Notes under the pieces: generated by a model
What the model was told of the DNA's origin: nothing
Seen by the model: only the letters and a program-made list of their open reading frames with translations
The model's database searches: none
Made by a program: the position numbers and the translations under genes
Shown here: positions 51,130 through 58,801 of the stretch, in pieces
Layout of the letters: every line of letters begins with the position of its first letter
How positions within the stretch are numbered: the stretch's first letter is position 1
Assembly: GCF_019222765.1 (NCBI RefSeq)
Contig: NZ_CP078145.1
Span: 5,456,001 to 5,520,000, forward strand
Source of the DNA: Nocardia iowensis
Lineage (GTDB): Bacteria; Actinomycetota; Actinomycetes; Mycobacteriales; Mycobacteriaceae
Direction of reading: 5' to 3'
DNA: 64,000 bases

Positions 51130-52695
51130 ATGAGTGAACGACCGTCCCCGTCCGACGACGAACGTCGGCTCGCCGAACTCGGCTACAAACAAGAATTGGC
51201 CCGATCCTGGTCCGGATTCTCGAACTTCGCCATCAGCTTCACCATCGTCTCCATCCTGACCGGCGGATTGGCCAGTTACGGAATCGGTTTGGCCAACGGC
51301 GGCCCGATCACCATGGCCTGGGGCTGGCCGCTGGTCTCGCTCATGGTGCTGTTCGTCGGCATGGCGATGGCGGAGTTGGCTTCCGCGTACCCCACCTCCG
51401 GCGGGCTGTACTGGTGGGCGGCTCAGCTCGGCGGGCCGGTCTGGGGTTGGTTCACCGGGTGGTTCAATCTGATCGGCCAGATCGCGGTGACCGCGGCCAT
51501 CGATTACGGGGCGGCGATCTTCACCACCGTGGTGCTGAACGTGATCGGCATCGAGATCGGCACCGACCGGACCGCGATCTTCCTTGTTTTCCTGGTGATA
51601 CTGGTGTTGCACGCCGTGCTGAACGCGATAGGGCCGCATCTTTCCGCGGTGATCAACAATATCTCCGCGTGGTGGCATGTCGGCGGCGTCGCGATATTCG
51701 TGCTCGTGCTGACCTTCGGTGCGAACCAGCATCAGAGCGTCGGATTCGTGTTCACCGAAACCGTCGACAACAGCGCGGTCGGGTTCGGCGGCGTGGCCTT
51801 CAGCTTCCTGCTCGGCCTGTTGCACGCGCAGTACACGTTCACCGGGTACGACGCATCGGCGCACATGTCCGAGGAAACCCACGACGCCTCGCGGATGGCG
51901 GCGAAGGGCATCATCAATACCATCGTGGCGTCGGCGATCGCCGGATACCTGCTCATCATGGCGGTGACCTTCGCGATCCCGAATCTGGACGACGCGCTCG
52001 ATCCGACCAAGAACAGTGGCTACCCGGTGATCTACATCCTGGAGAATTCGCTGAATTCGTTCTGGTCCGGGCTGCTGCTGATCATCGCGGCGACCGCGCA
52101 ATTGTTCTGCGGGTACGCCTCGGTCACCTCGGCCTCGCGCATGCTGTTCGCCTTCTCCCGGGACGGCGCGGTGCCGGGATCGGCGCTCTGGTCGAAACTT
52201 TCGGCGCGAAAGGTGCCGGTCAACGCGGTGCTGTTCATCTCGTTCTTCGCGTTCGTGCTGCTGATTCCGTCCATGCTGGTGCCCGCCGCGAACGCACCCA
52301 CCGCCTACGCGGCCGCCACCTCGGTGGCCACCATCGGCCTCTACATCGCCTACGGCATTCCGATCCTGCTGCGCCAGCTGCACGGCTCCCGGTTCCAGAC
52401 CGGCCCTTGGCAACTCGGGCGCTGGTATCGCCCGGTCGGCGTGGTCGCGCTGCTGTGGATCGTGCTGATCAGCTTCCTGTTCATCCTCCCGATGGACGAC
52501 CGCGGCTACCCATGGAACAGCGAGTTCACCTGGAATACGGTCAATTACGCCCCGATCGCGTTGATCGGGGTGGTCGGCGCCATCGGCATCTGGTGGCTGG
52601 TTTCGGCCCGCACCTGGTTCACCGGACCGAAACGCACCGTCGAGGACGCGCCGGATGCCGGTGCGTCGGGCGACGAGACGACGGTCAAAGCCTGA
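51130..52695 (+). CDS. APC-family amino-acid / amine permease
   Basis: 521 residues from ATG 51130, GGGAGC upstream. About twelve membrane segments. The first is preceded by the BAT-type signature LGYKQELARSWSGFSNFAISF; SAYPTSGGLYWWAAQLGGP and FTGYDASAHMSEETHDASRM are typical of GABA/choline-type permeases of fungi and actinobacteria. It imports an amino acid or gamma-aminobutyrate-like compound. It is divergent from the CoADR-like gene, with a 158-bp gap. Confidence 0.9.
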   Translation: MSERPSPSDDERRLAELGYKQELARSWSGFSNFAISFTIVSILTGGLASYGIGLANGGPITMAWGWPLVSLMVLFVGMAMAELASAYPTSGGLYWWAAQLGGPVWGWFTGWFNLIGQIAVTAAIDYGAAIFTTVVLNVIGIEIGTDRTAIFLVFLVILVLHAVLNAIGPHLSAVINNISAWWHVGGVAIFVLVLTFGANQHQSVGFVFTETVDNSAVGFGGVAFSFLLGLLHAQYTFTGYDASAHMSEETHDASRMAAKGIINTIVASAIAGYLLIMAVTFAIPNLDDALDPTKNSGYPVIYILENSLNSFWSGLLLIIAATAQLFCGYASVTSASRMLFAFSRDGAVPGSALWSKLSARKVPVNAVLFISFFAFVLLIPSMLVPAANAPTAYAAATSVATIGLYIAYGIPILLRQLHGSRFQTGPWQLGRWYRPVGVVALLWIVLISFLFILPMDDRGYPWNSEFTWNTVNYAPIALIGVVGAIGIWWLVSARTWFTGPKRTVEDAPDAGASGDETTVKA

Positions 52696-52768
52696 GTGAA
52701 CAGCATTATCGGAACCGAAACGGCGGCGGATGCGGGGTTTGTCGGTGTCGGTCGCTAGGTTCGTCGGC

Positions 52769-53464
52769 ATGGAAAGGATCGACCCGGAACACGATCCGGC
52801 CATCGGACGGATTGTGTTTCCGGGAAACCCGTGGCCGACAGGGCACGCGATCGAGGAGTTCGCCTGGACCGGGCGGATCGACGAGAACGGCAATTTATGG
52901 TTCGATCTGCACCTGCGGTCGGCGGAATATGTCGCCGAAGCGTCCACGAAAGGCGCTGCGGGGACCGATGATTGGTCCTCGCCGGACGTGTGGCGGAACT
53001 ACGGCGCTTGCACGTTGTCCTCCACCTACTGGGGCGAGGACGACGGCACCGGGTTTCTCGCCGCCACACCCGGAAATCCATTTCAACTGAAAACGTTGAC
53101 GCCGCAACGTTTGACCGCCGATCCGCTGCCCCTCCTCGATATCGATCAACTCGAATATCTGGCCTTCAATATCTATCTACTCGGCCACGATTCCGTCGCC
53201 GACCAGGAGGTGTTCTTCACTCGCCGACCGGACGGCAGGCACGACATCGACTGGCACGGCCGCATCGCCCTCACCTGTGTCGGCGACATCGAATTCAGCC
53301 ATCGATTCCAGGCCGAAATCACCGCGACCCTCGATTACCTCCGCTACCCCACCTCGCTGTCGACCGTGGAGGCGCACGACCTGCTCCGCGCCGTCCTGGA
53401 CGCGCCGGAATTGTTCGAGACAGGACTTGTCGACGGGCAACCCGCGTGGGTGCCGAAACGTTAG
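52769..53464 (+). CDS. Hypothetical protein
   Basis: 231 residues from ATG 52769. No family I recognise. The composition is soluble, mixed alpha/beta, with a Trp-rich central part (DDWSSPDVWRNYGACTLSST) and a C-terminal helical end. A conserved-looking FPGNPWPTGHAIEEFAWTGR opens the protein. It has no signal peptide or membrane span. It may be an orphan housekeeping-type protein of Nocardia; context gives no clue. Confidence 0.75.
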   Translation: MERIDPEHDPAIGRIVFPGNPWPTGHAIEEFAWTGRIDENGNLWFDLHLRSAEYVAEASTKGAAGTDDWSSPDVWRNYGACTLSSTYWGEDDGTGFLAATPGNPFQLKTLTPQRLTADPLPLLDIDQLEYLAFNIYLLGHDSVADQEVFFTRRPDGRHDIDWHGRIALTCVGDIEFSHRFQAEITATLDYLRYPTSLSTVEAHDLLRAVLDAPELFETGLVDGQPAWVPKR

Positions 53465-53486
53465 CGTTCCCGCCGCGACCGATCGA

Positions 53487-53975
53487 CTACGCCGCCGAAT
53501 GTCCTGGCAGCACACAGGCGGTGTCGAGGCCGAGGACGCGATTGAGCCGGCCGAAGGCCAGCCAGGAGCCGATGCTCATGCTCAGTTCCACGACTTCGAC
53601 CTGAGAGTATTCGGCCAGCATCCTGGTCCAGAACTCATCATCGATACTGTGGTGGTCCAGGGCGTAGCGCTCGGCGTATTCGGCGGCGAGCCTGGTGCGT
53701 TCGTCGAAGGCTTCGGTGCTGCGCCAGTCAGTGACGGCGTCGGCGAATTCGGGCTCCACCTTGACGCCGTCGCGTTCGGTGCGCCAATCCTGGCAGAAGA
53801 GGCAGCCGTTGATCTGCGCGATGCGCAGGCGGGCGGCTTCGAATTCGCGCAATCCTAGGGTGCTGTGCGCATACACCGACATCGAGAACTGGGCGGCGGC
53901 GACGCCGATGCCCGGCACCATCTCGCCCCAGACGTAACCGATCGGGTCCTTGCCCTCGGGGATGTCGATGATCAT
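53487..53975 (-). CDS. AhpD / carboxymuconolactone-decarboxylase-like protein
   Basis: 162 residues. The redox motif CLFC with surrounding ARLRIAQINGCLFCQDWRTE (about 48-67) is the AhpD-type alkylhydroperoxidase signature with its CxxC disulfide, followed by a His (ALDHHSIDDEFW). It is coupled to the DapB-like gene (ATGA overlap), so the two probably serve one pathway or regulon. It may detoxify peroxides, though many CMD proteins have other roles. Confidence 0.87.
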   Translation of the reverse strand: MIIDIPEGKDPIGYVWGEMVPGIGVAAAQFSMSVYAHSTLGLREFEAARLRIAQINGCLFCQDWRTERDGVKVEPEFADAVTDWRSTEAFDERTRLAAEYAERYALDHHSIDDEFWTRMLAEYSQVEVVELSMSIGSWLAFGRLNRVLGLDTACVLPGHSAA

Positions 53976-55051
53976 GGGTGTTTCCTTCCGAGTTTGCCGA
54001 CTGCCGGACGCAGCGGAATATCGAGTGCGTCGTAGAGTCCGGGTTCGGCCGCGGCCAGCCAATCGATGGCACTCACCAAACGACCTACCGCAGTGGCGTT
54101 TCCGCCCGCGGCGCGGTTGCCGTTCTCGTCCGTCGCCTCAACGGTGACCTCGATGCGCGGGCGACCCTCGACGATCACGCGGTGCGCACCGTCGCCGTCG
54201 GCGGGCGCGGGCCACTCCGGCGCGCAGGACGGATGGATGCGGGTGACATGTTCGATGATGATGCGCGGCTCCCCCGCCACGATGCCCTGCACCTCGAACC
54301 GCACCGCGCCCTGGGTGCCCGCGGTGAACTCGCCCATCGACCGGGTGCTGATCGTGGCGTCCAGCGGCCGTCGCTCCAGGGTCTCCCGGATCTCGTCGAG
54401 TTCGACGCCGAGCGCACGCGCCATCAGTCGAATCTGCCCGCCCCACACCATGGTCGGCACACTCGGCGCGAGCATGGGTGGCTGATAATCCATCGGCTGC
54501 CCCATGCCGACGAGGTAGCGGACCGAGTCCGGTTGGTCGTAGCTGGAGTAGTCGAAGATCTCCTGGCAGCGGATCACGTCCACGGTGCCGCCGAGGCCGC
54601 TGATCAACAGCGGCAGTACATCATTGCCCCAGCCGGGGTCGACGCCGGAGACGAACAGGGAACCGCCGCCGTCCGCGATCGCGGCCAGCACCGGGTCGCG
54701 GACCTCCGCCGGTGCGTTGCGCGGGTCGTAGAGCGCGTACAGCGCGGGCGTGACGACCAGCGCTCCGGCCCGGATCGCCCGCACGATGTCGGCGAGTGCG
54801 TCGTCCGGGCGGATATCACCGGACGCCGCGTACACGACAGCGCGCGGACCCGATGCCAGCACCGCGTCGACGTCGTCGGTCGCCGCGACACCGAGGTGGT
54901 GGTCGAGGCCGCTCAGTTCACCGGCGTCGCGCCCGACCTTGTCCGGGTTGTGCACGAGCACGTTCGTGAGTTTCAGTGCCGGGTGTGCCTCGACGGCTCG
55001 AATGGCCGCCCGGCCGACATTGCCGGTGCCCCAGACCGCCGTGGAGATCAT
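53972..55051 (-). CDS. DapB-fold NAD(P)-dependent amine-dehydrogenase-like protein
   Basis: 359 residues from ATG 55051. AVWGTGNVGRAAIRAVEAH is the Rossmann motif; AVVYAASGD and SGVDPGWGNDVLPLLISGLG follow. This is the dihydrodipicolinate-reductase-like family that includes 2,4-diaminopentanoate dehydrogenase, common in mycobacteria next to AhpD-like genes. The substrate is probably a small amino ketone or related compound. The upstream palindrome may control the pair. Confidence 0.85.
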   Translation of the reverse strand: MISTAVWGTGNVGRAAIRAVEAHPALKLTNVLVHNPDKVGRDAGELSGLDHHLGVAATDDVDAVLASGPRAVVYAASGDIRPDDALADIVRAIRAGALVVTPALYALYDPRNAPAEVRDPVLAAIADGGGSLFVSGVDPGWGNDVLPLLISGLGGTVDVIRCQEIFDYSSYDQPDSVRYLVGMGQPMDYQPPMLAPSVPTMVWGGQIRLMARALGVELDEIRETLERRPLDATISTRSMGEFTAGTQGAVRFEVQGIVAGEPRIIIEHVTRIHPSCAPEWPAPADGDGAHRVIVEGRPRIEVTVEATDENGNRAAGGNATAVGRLVSAIDWLAAAEPGLYDALDIPLRPAVGKLGRKHP

Positions 55052-55229
55052 GCGGCGAGCGTAGCAAGCGCTTGGTCGGGTCGACCTGGTTATCGCGAAC
55101 CTGCTCAGCGCTCGTTTGCCAAGGGCTCGGTAGCGGCTGATTCCGGCACCAGGTAGGCTGTGAACATCTCCGGTACCGCGTGATTCGATCCGCGACCGCC
55201 CCTCCTCACAGAGTCCTCCCGAAGTTATC

Positions 55230-55246
55230 TGTAACCGTCGGTTACA
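55230..55246. promoter_or_regulatory. Palindromic operator upstream of the DapB-like/AhpD-like pair
   Basis: TGTAACCG T CGGTTACA is a perfect 17-bp palindrome, 179 bp before the DapB-like start. It is a TetR-like site; no regulator gene is adjacent. The rest of the 304-bp gap 55052-55355 shows no gene. Confidence 0.5.
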
Positions 55247-55355
55247 CATAAATCCGTTAGCCGCTCCCGAGTCGCCCATTCCCGACGACATGCCCACGAC
55301 GTGGCGTTTTCACCGTCGACAAGGCAGATCGCCCATTCGGCGACGCCTGACCAAC

Positions 55356-56078
55356 CTAGGGACAGGTGGACGACAGCGGCCCACCCCGCAATGCGGAGTC
55401 GATCAGTTGCTGCACCGCGCCGTCGACGAGCTGGTCGCCATGGGCAACACGTCGCCCGGCGCAGAACGATTGGACACTGGCGTTGGTCGCACCCGGCAGC
55501 GGAACGTTCTCGAACGCGATTTCGGTGTACAGGTGGTACGCGGGAAGTCCCGGCGGTATCGCGGGCGGGGCATTGAGATCGCGGATGAATTCCGACCACG
55601 GCAGCAGATCACGGCAACCCGGGTACCGGTCGGCGCACTCCAAGGCGAGCACGATCCCCAGCTCAGGTGTCCCGACATCGACATAGGTACCGACCTGCCC
55701 GAGACCGCCGAGGAACTTGATGTAGTGACGCTGGGCGAGCCCGCCCATGGAATGCCCGACCAGATCGACCCGCTCCGCACCGGTTTCCCGCCGAATCTCC
55801 GCGACCTGCTCGGCCACCGCCTGGGCGGACTCCGCGATCGGCGCGCTGCCGAACGGCGCGTTCTCGGTCGGATGGGCGCGCAGCACCATCCAGTAGGCGG
55901 TATACCCCCGCGAACCGAGCCACGTTCGCAAGACTTCCAATGGACCCACATCGGTGCCGATCCCGCCGATCACCAACACCGGATTCGCGCCGCCGGGAAC
56001 GGCACCGGCCGGTCCCACCCCGAAACCGGCTATCGCACAACACATCACCAAGATCACCCGGACGATCCGAACGAGCAT
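55356..56078 (-). CDS. Secreted lipase class 2-like alpha/beta hydrolase
   Basis: 240 residues from ATG 56078. A signal peptide (about 1-25, ending GPAGAVPGG) is followed by NPVLVIGGIGTDVGPLEVL (oxyanion region) and the nucleophile motif DLVGHSMGGLAQRHYIKFLG. A late His in RVAHGDQLVDGAVQQL likely completes the triad with Asp before it. It is related to the two other lipases in the window but shorter. Extensions to 56201 lack a ribosome site and are not needed. Confidence 0.86.
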   Translation of the reverse strand: MLVRIVRVILVMCCAIAGFGVGPAGAVPGGANPVLVIGGIGTDVGPLEVLRTWLGSRGYTAYWMVLRAHPTENAPFGSAPIAESAQAVAEQVAEIRRETGAERVDLVGHSMGGLAQRHYIKFLGGLGQVGTYVDVGTPELGIVLALECADRYPGCRDLLPWSEFIRDLNAPPAIPPGLPAYHLYTEIAFENVPLPGATNASVQSFCAGRRVAHGDQLVDGAVQQLIDSALRGGPLSSTCP

Positions 56079-56301
56079 GTAGACCGACCTGCCTTCAGAA
56101 ACGTTCACCAACCGCCGCCACGAACCTACCGCCCGCCACGGCCCACCGCCCGCCCCCGATTCCCCTGACACCCGCCCCAACGGCCAACTTTGCGTGTGCA
56201 ACGTTCCGAGGTGGGCGCGGGTAGATTTGGGGAGCTCGGGGATGCGCTGTGGGTGGTATTAGGCGTGGTGGTGCGTTAGTTTTCTAGCGAGAAGGGTGGT
56301 G

Positions 56302-56637
56302 ATGATGATGACGGCGAAACCAATGGCGCTCGGGTACCTGCGGCAGGACATCTCGGGTGCGCACCGAGCATGGGACGAGACCCAGATCCGTAGTCTCGCT
56401 AAGCGACTCGGGTACGACCTGGTCGACACCGTGGTACTCGGCTCGGACACCGACCACCGAATCCTGCACCTGCTCAACGTCGTCCGGACCAGTGGCGCCG
56501 AAGCGGTGATAGCCCCCTGCCTCGACCACCTGGACGGCACCGTCGACCCCCTGGTCGAAACGTGCGATGTGATCACCGTCCGCCCCGAAAATACCTACGC
56601 CCGCTGGGCCTTCCCCCGAGCCCAGGCCGACAACTGA
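56302..56637 (+). CDS. Resolvase-N-terminal-like small protein
   Basis: 111 residues from ATG 56302 (AAGG six bases upstream; GTG and ATG alternatives lie within nine bases). The start ALGYLRQDISGAHRAWDETQ then IRSLAKRLGYDLVDTVVLGS resembles the N-terminal catalytic fold of serine recombinases (GYxRxS...Q...L...G), but the catalytic Ser is replaced (YLRQD). The DNA-binding C-terminal domain is absent. I know similar short proteins in nocardiae. It is probably a repurposed domain rather than an active recombinase. Confidence 0.65.
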   Translation: MMMTAKPMALGYLRQDISGAHRAWDETQIRSLAKRLGYDLVDTVVLGSDTDHRILHLLNVVRTSGAEAVIAPCLDHLDGTVDPLVETCDVITVRPENTYARWAFPRAQADN

Positions 56638-56650
56638 GCCGCGTCCGCAC

Positions 56651-57208
56651 CTACGGACATTCGAGCAGCAGATCGGCGGCGCGGACGACGACTTCATGGC
56701 GGGTGTGCTCGTTGTGGTCGGCGGCGAGGAAGTGATTGCCGACGGCTAGGCAGAAAGCGAGCATGCTGCGGGCTTCGACCTCCGCCGGATCCGAATAGAG
56801 GCTGCCGAAGAGCTCGCGCGCGTAGGCCATGCGGTCGTTGTCGACGCGGCGCAGGCGTTCGGCGACCGCTTCGTCGCGACGGGCCCAGTCGCGGATGGCC
56901 AGGTCGATCGGCAGCATCCGATCGTTGGAGAAGGTGAGCAGTCCCGCGCGGCGGATCTTCGTTCGCGCGTCACCGCCCTCACGTTCCACCTGGGCCCGTA
57001 CCTCCTCGGTACTTTCCCGCTCCCAGGTGTCCAGCATTTCGTCCAGCAGTGCGTTCCGATCGGCGAAGTGGCCGTAGAAACCGCCCTTCGTGACGCCGAG
57101 CGCCTGCGCGAGGCTTTCGATGCGGACGGCATCGGGACCGCCGGTTGCCAGCGCCAGCAGGCCCTGCTCGATCCAACTGCTCCGTGGTGTGCGAGTGACG
57201 GCGACCAT
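56651..57208 (-). CDS. TetR-family transcriptional regulator
   Basis: 185 residues from ATG 57208. The helix-turn-helix is MVAVTRTPRSSWIEQGLLAL then ALGVTKGGFYGHFADRNALL (about 1-55), followed by a helical sensor domain of the TetR_C type. It is divergent from the monooxygenase-like gene at 57349, with a 16-bp palindrome in between at 57264. Confidence 0.9.
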   Translation of the reverse strand: MVAVTRTPRSSWIEQGLLALATGGPDAVRIESLAQALGVTKGGFYGHFADRNALLDEMLDTWERESTEEVRAQVEREGGDARTKIRRAGLLTFSNDRMLPIDLAIRDWARRDEAVAERLRRVDNDRMAYARELFGSLYSDPAEVEARSMLAFCLAVGNHFLAADHNEHTRHEVVVRAADLLLECP

Positions 57209-57263
57209 ACCTTCAGTATCGCCGACGGTGTTGACACTGGCGCACCGCACGTTACGATCGAAG

Positions 57264-57279
57264 TATACGGCACCGTATA
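57264..57279. promoter_or_regulatory. TetR operator before the ABM/DUF2867 pair
   Basis: TATACGG CA CCGTATA is a perfect palindrome (57264-57279), 56 bp from the TetR start and 70 bp from the monooxygenase-like start. It is the likely site of the divergent TetR protein. Confidence 0.7.
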
Positions 57280-57348
57280 TTTGAAAGCCATTGGGAAGTA
57301 AGCGAATTGCGAGGGCAACGGTGCCCTCGCCAGCGTCAGGAGCGCAAG

Positions 57349-57633
57349 ATGACCGTCGGTTTCGTGGCCTTTCACTACCCCGAGCCCGCCCATTTCGAGG
57401 AGTTCGTCGACCGGGTGCGCAAGGTCAGGGAGGTGATGGGGTCGGCGCCGGGATGCCTGGCCGTCGATTGCTGGGTCAGCGCCGAAGGCGACGCGGTGAT
57501 CTCGACCGGCCAGTGGGAATCCGAGGAAGCCTGCGCGGCATCATTCGCCGCCGTCGCGTCCGCCGACGTGGACGTCGCGTTCGACGAACGAGAATGCCGC
57601 CCGCGCCACATCGTCAAGCTGCTTTCCGTCTAG
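57349..57633 (+). CDS. Antibiotic-biosynthesis-monooxygenase-like (ABM) protein
   Basis: 94 residues from ATG 57349, CAGGAG upstream. A ferredoxin-like ABM fold: VGFVAFHYPEPAHFEEFVDRV, the centre PGCLAVDCWVSAEGDAVIST and the GQWESEEACAASFAAV helix. Such domains oxidise quinone-like or lipid substrates or merely bind them. It is in a two-gene unit with DUF2867, 13 bp apart, and a divergent TetR. Confidence 0.85.
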   Translation: MTVGFVAFHYPEPAHFEEFVDRVRKVREVMGSAPGCLAVDCWVSAEGDAVISTGQWESEEACAASFAAVASADVDVAFDERECRPRHIVKLLSV

Positions 57634-57646
57634 CAGGAGCGAGCAC

Positions 57647-58225
57647 ATGAAGCTGCCGAATACCGCGCACACCTCGCGCCCCTGGCGCATTCACGAACTC
57701 GCAGGCGATTTCGAGCTCGAAGACGTGTGGGCCCTACCCACGCCCGGGGGTCCCGACGACTTCTCGCGTCTGGTCCACCACATAGCGACCGGCAACGATT
57801 CGAACCAGTCCCCTGCCTACCGGATACTTTTCGCGATCCGCTGGAAGCTCGGAGCGCTACTCGGCTGGGACAAGGAGGACACCGGCATCGCCACCCGCGT
57901 CCCATCGCTGCGCGACCGTTTGCCCGCGGAGCTTCGCGACGCTCCACCCGGCCCGGCGTTCCAGAGCAAACCCTTCCACTCGGTCTTTTTGACCCAGGAC
58001 GAATGGGCCGCCGAAATCGCCAACAGCACCGTGCACGCGATAATGCACATCGGCTGGGTCCAGGACGAATCCGGCGGCTACCGCGGCCAAATGGCCGTCC
58101 TCGTCAAACCCAACGGCCTGTTCGGCAAGCTCTACATGGCCGCCATCCTGCCGTTCCGCTACCTACTCGTCTACCCAGCCCTCATGCGCACCGTCGAACG
58201 AGACTGGCAAGCCCAAACCGCCTAG
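57647..58225 (+). CDS. DUF2867 protein
   Basis: 192 residues matching the DUF2867 pattern: RPWRIHELAGDFELEDVWAL, LGALLGWDKEDTGIATRVPSL, QDEWAAEIANSTVHAIMHIG and a hydrophobic C-terminal region (LFGKLYMAAILPFRYLLVYP). Members are often found with short-chain dehydrogenases or as a domain on nucleoside-sugar epimerase-like proteins. Here it is the second gene of the TetR-controlled unit. Function unknown. Confidence 0.85.
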   Translation: MKLPNTAHTSRPWRIHELAGDFELEDVWALPTPGGPDDFSRLVHHIATGNDSNQSPAYRILFAIRWKLGALLGWDKEDTGIATRVPSLRDRLPAELRDAPPGPAFQSKPFHSVFLTQDEWAAEIANSTVHAIMHIGWVQDESGGYRGQMAVLVKPNGLFGKLYMAAILPFRYLLVYPALMRTVERDWQAQTA

Positions 58226-58240
58226 CTGCCCCGTTCGCTG

Positions 58241-58492
58241 CTACTTGTCGATGATTTCCAGGACGTCTCGCAGGGAGATCATCACGAAGGTGTCCTTGCC
58301 GTAGTTGATGGGGGTGCCGAGGTCCTTCGCGTAGCGGATTATGTCGTCGGGTTGGATATCTAGGTCGGCGGGCTCGTGCGGGCCCACCGCGATGACCTGG
58401 CCTTCTTGGCTGTCCGTAGTGGATTTATCGAGCGGCCGGACCAGTACCTGGTCATCGAGTGGCTGCACGTTTTCGGTACCGGCGGTCGTCAT
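58241..58492 (-). CDS. GroES-like co-chaperonin paralog
   Basis: 83 residues from ATG 58492. The GroES beta-barrel pattern is visible: VQPLDDQVLVRPLDKSTTDS, GQVIAVGPHEPADLDIQPDD, and a C-terminal DTFVMISLRDVLEIID with the usual hydrophobic strand. The mobile loop is shortened and lacks the hydrophobic IVL tripeptide, and there is no adjacent groEL, so it is probably a specialised paralog rather than the main groES. An extended frame to 58594 lacks a match. Confidence 0.75.
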   Translation of the reverse strand: MTTAGTENVQPLDDQVLVRPLDKSTTDSQEGQVIAVGPHEPADLDIQPDDIIRYAKDLGTPINYGKDTFVMISLRDVLEIIDK

Positions 58493-58801
58493 GTCCTTGC
58501 TCACCTCGACGTAGGAGTGCACGGCCCCAGGGTCCATGGACCGATTCGACGATACCTCGCAAGATATTGCCGCACTGTGGGTTTCGCGCGGCAAAGGGCG
58601 GATCGTCGTGATGTGTCTGGCCCGGGACGCGGGTTACGGGTCCGAGGCTACCGGGATGTTGCGGGACCGGTCGACGAGTCCGTCAGGCCTCTCGGCAGAA
58701 ACCTCCTGACGGCCTGACAACCTCCGGCTGACCGCCCGTTTCGCGGGATTTTTCCCGGCGAACGCCCGGTTTCGCGGGAGCGGCGGGGATACGATGCGCA
58801 G

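Noticed and set aside
55225..55599. Frame over the gap between the DapB-like and lipase genes
   Set aside because: It overlaps the lipase coding region in the wrong frame and has Arg/Cys/Trp-rich shadow composition.
58241..58492. Main groES gene
   Set aside because: Mobile-loop hydrophobic residues are missing and groEL is not adjacent, so it is called a GroES-like paralog.
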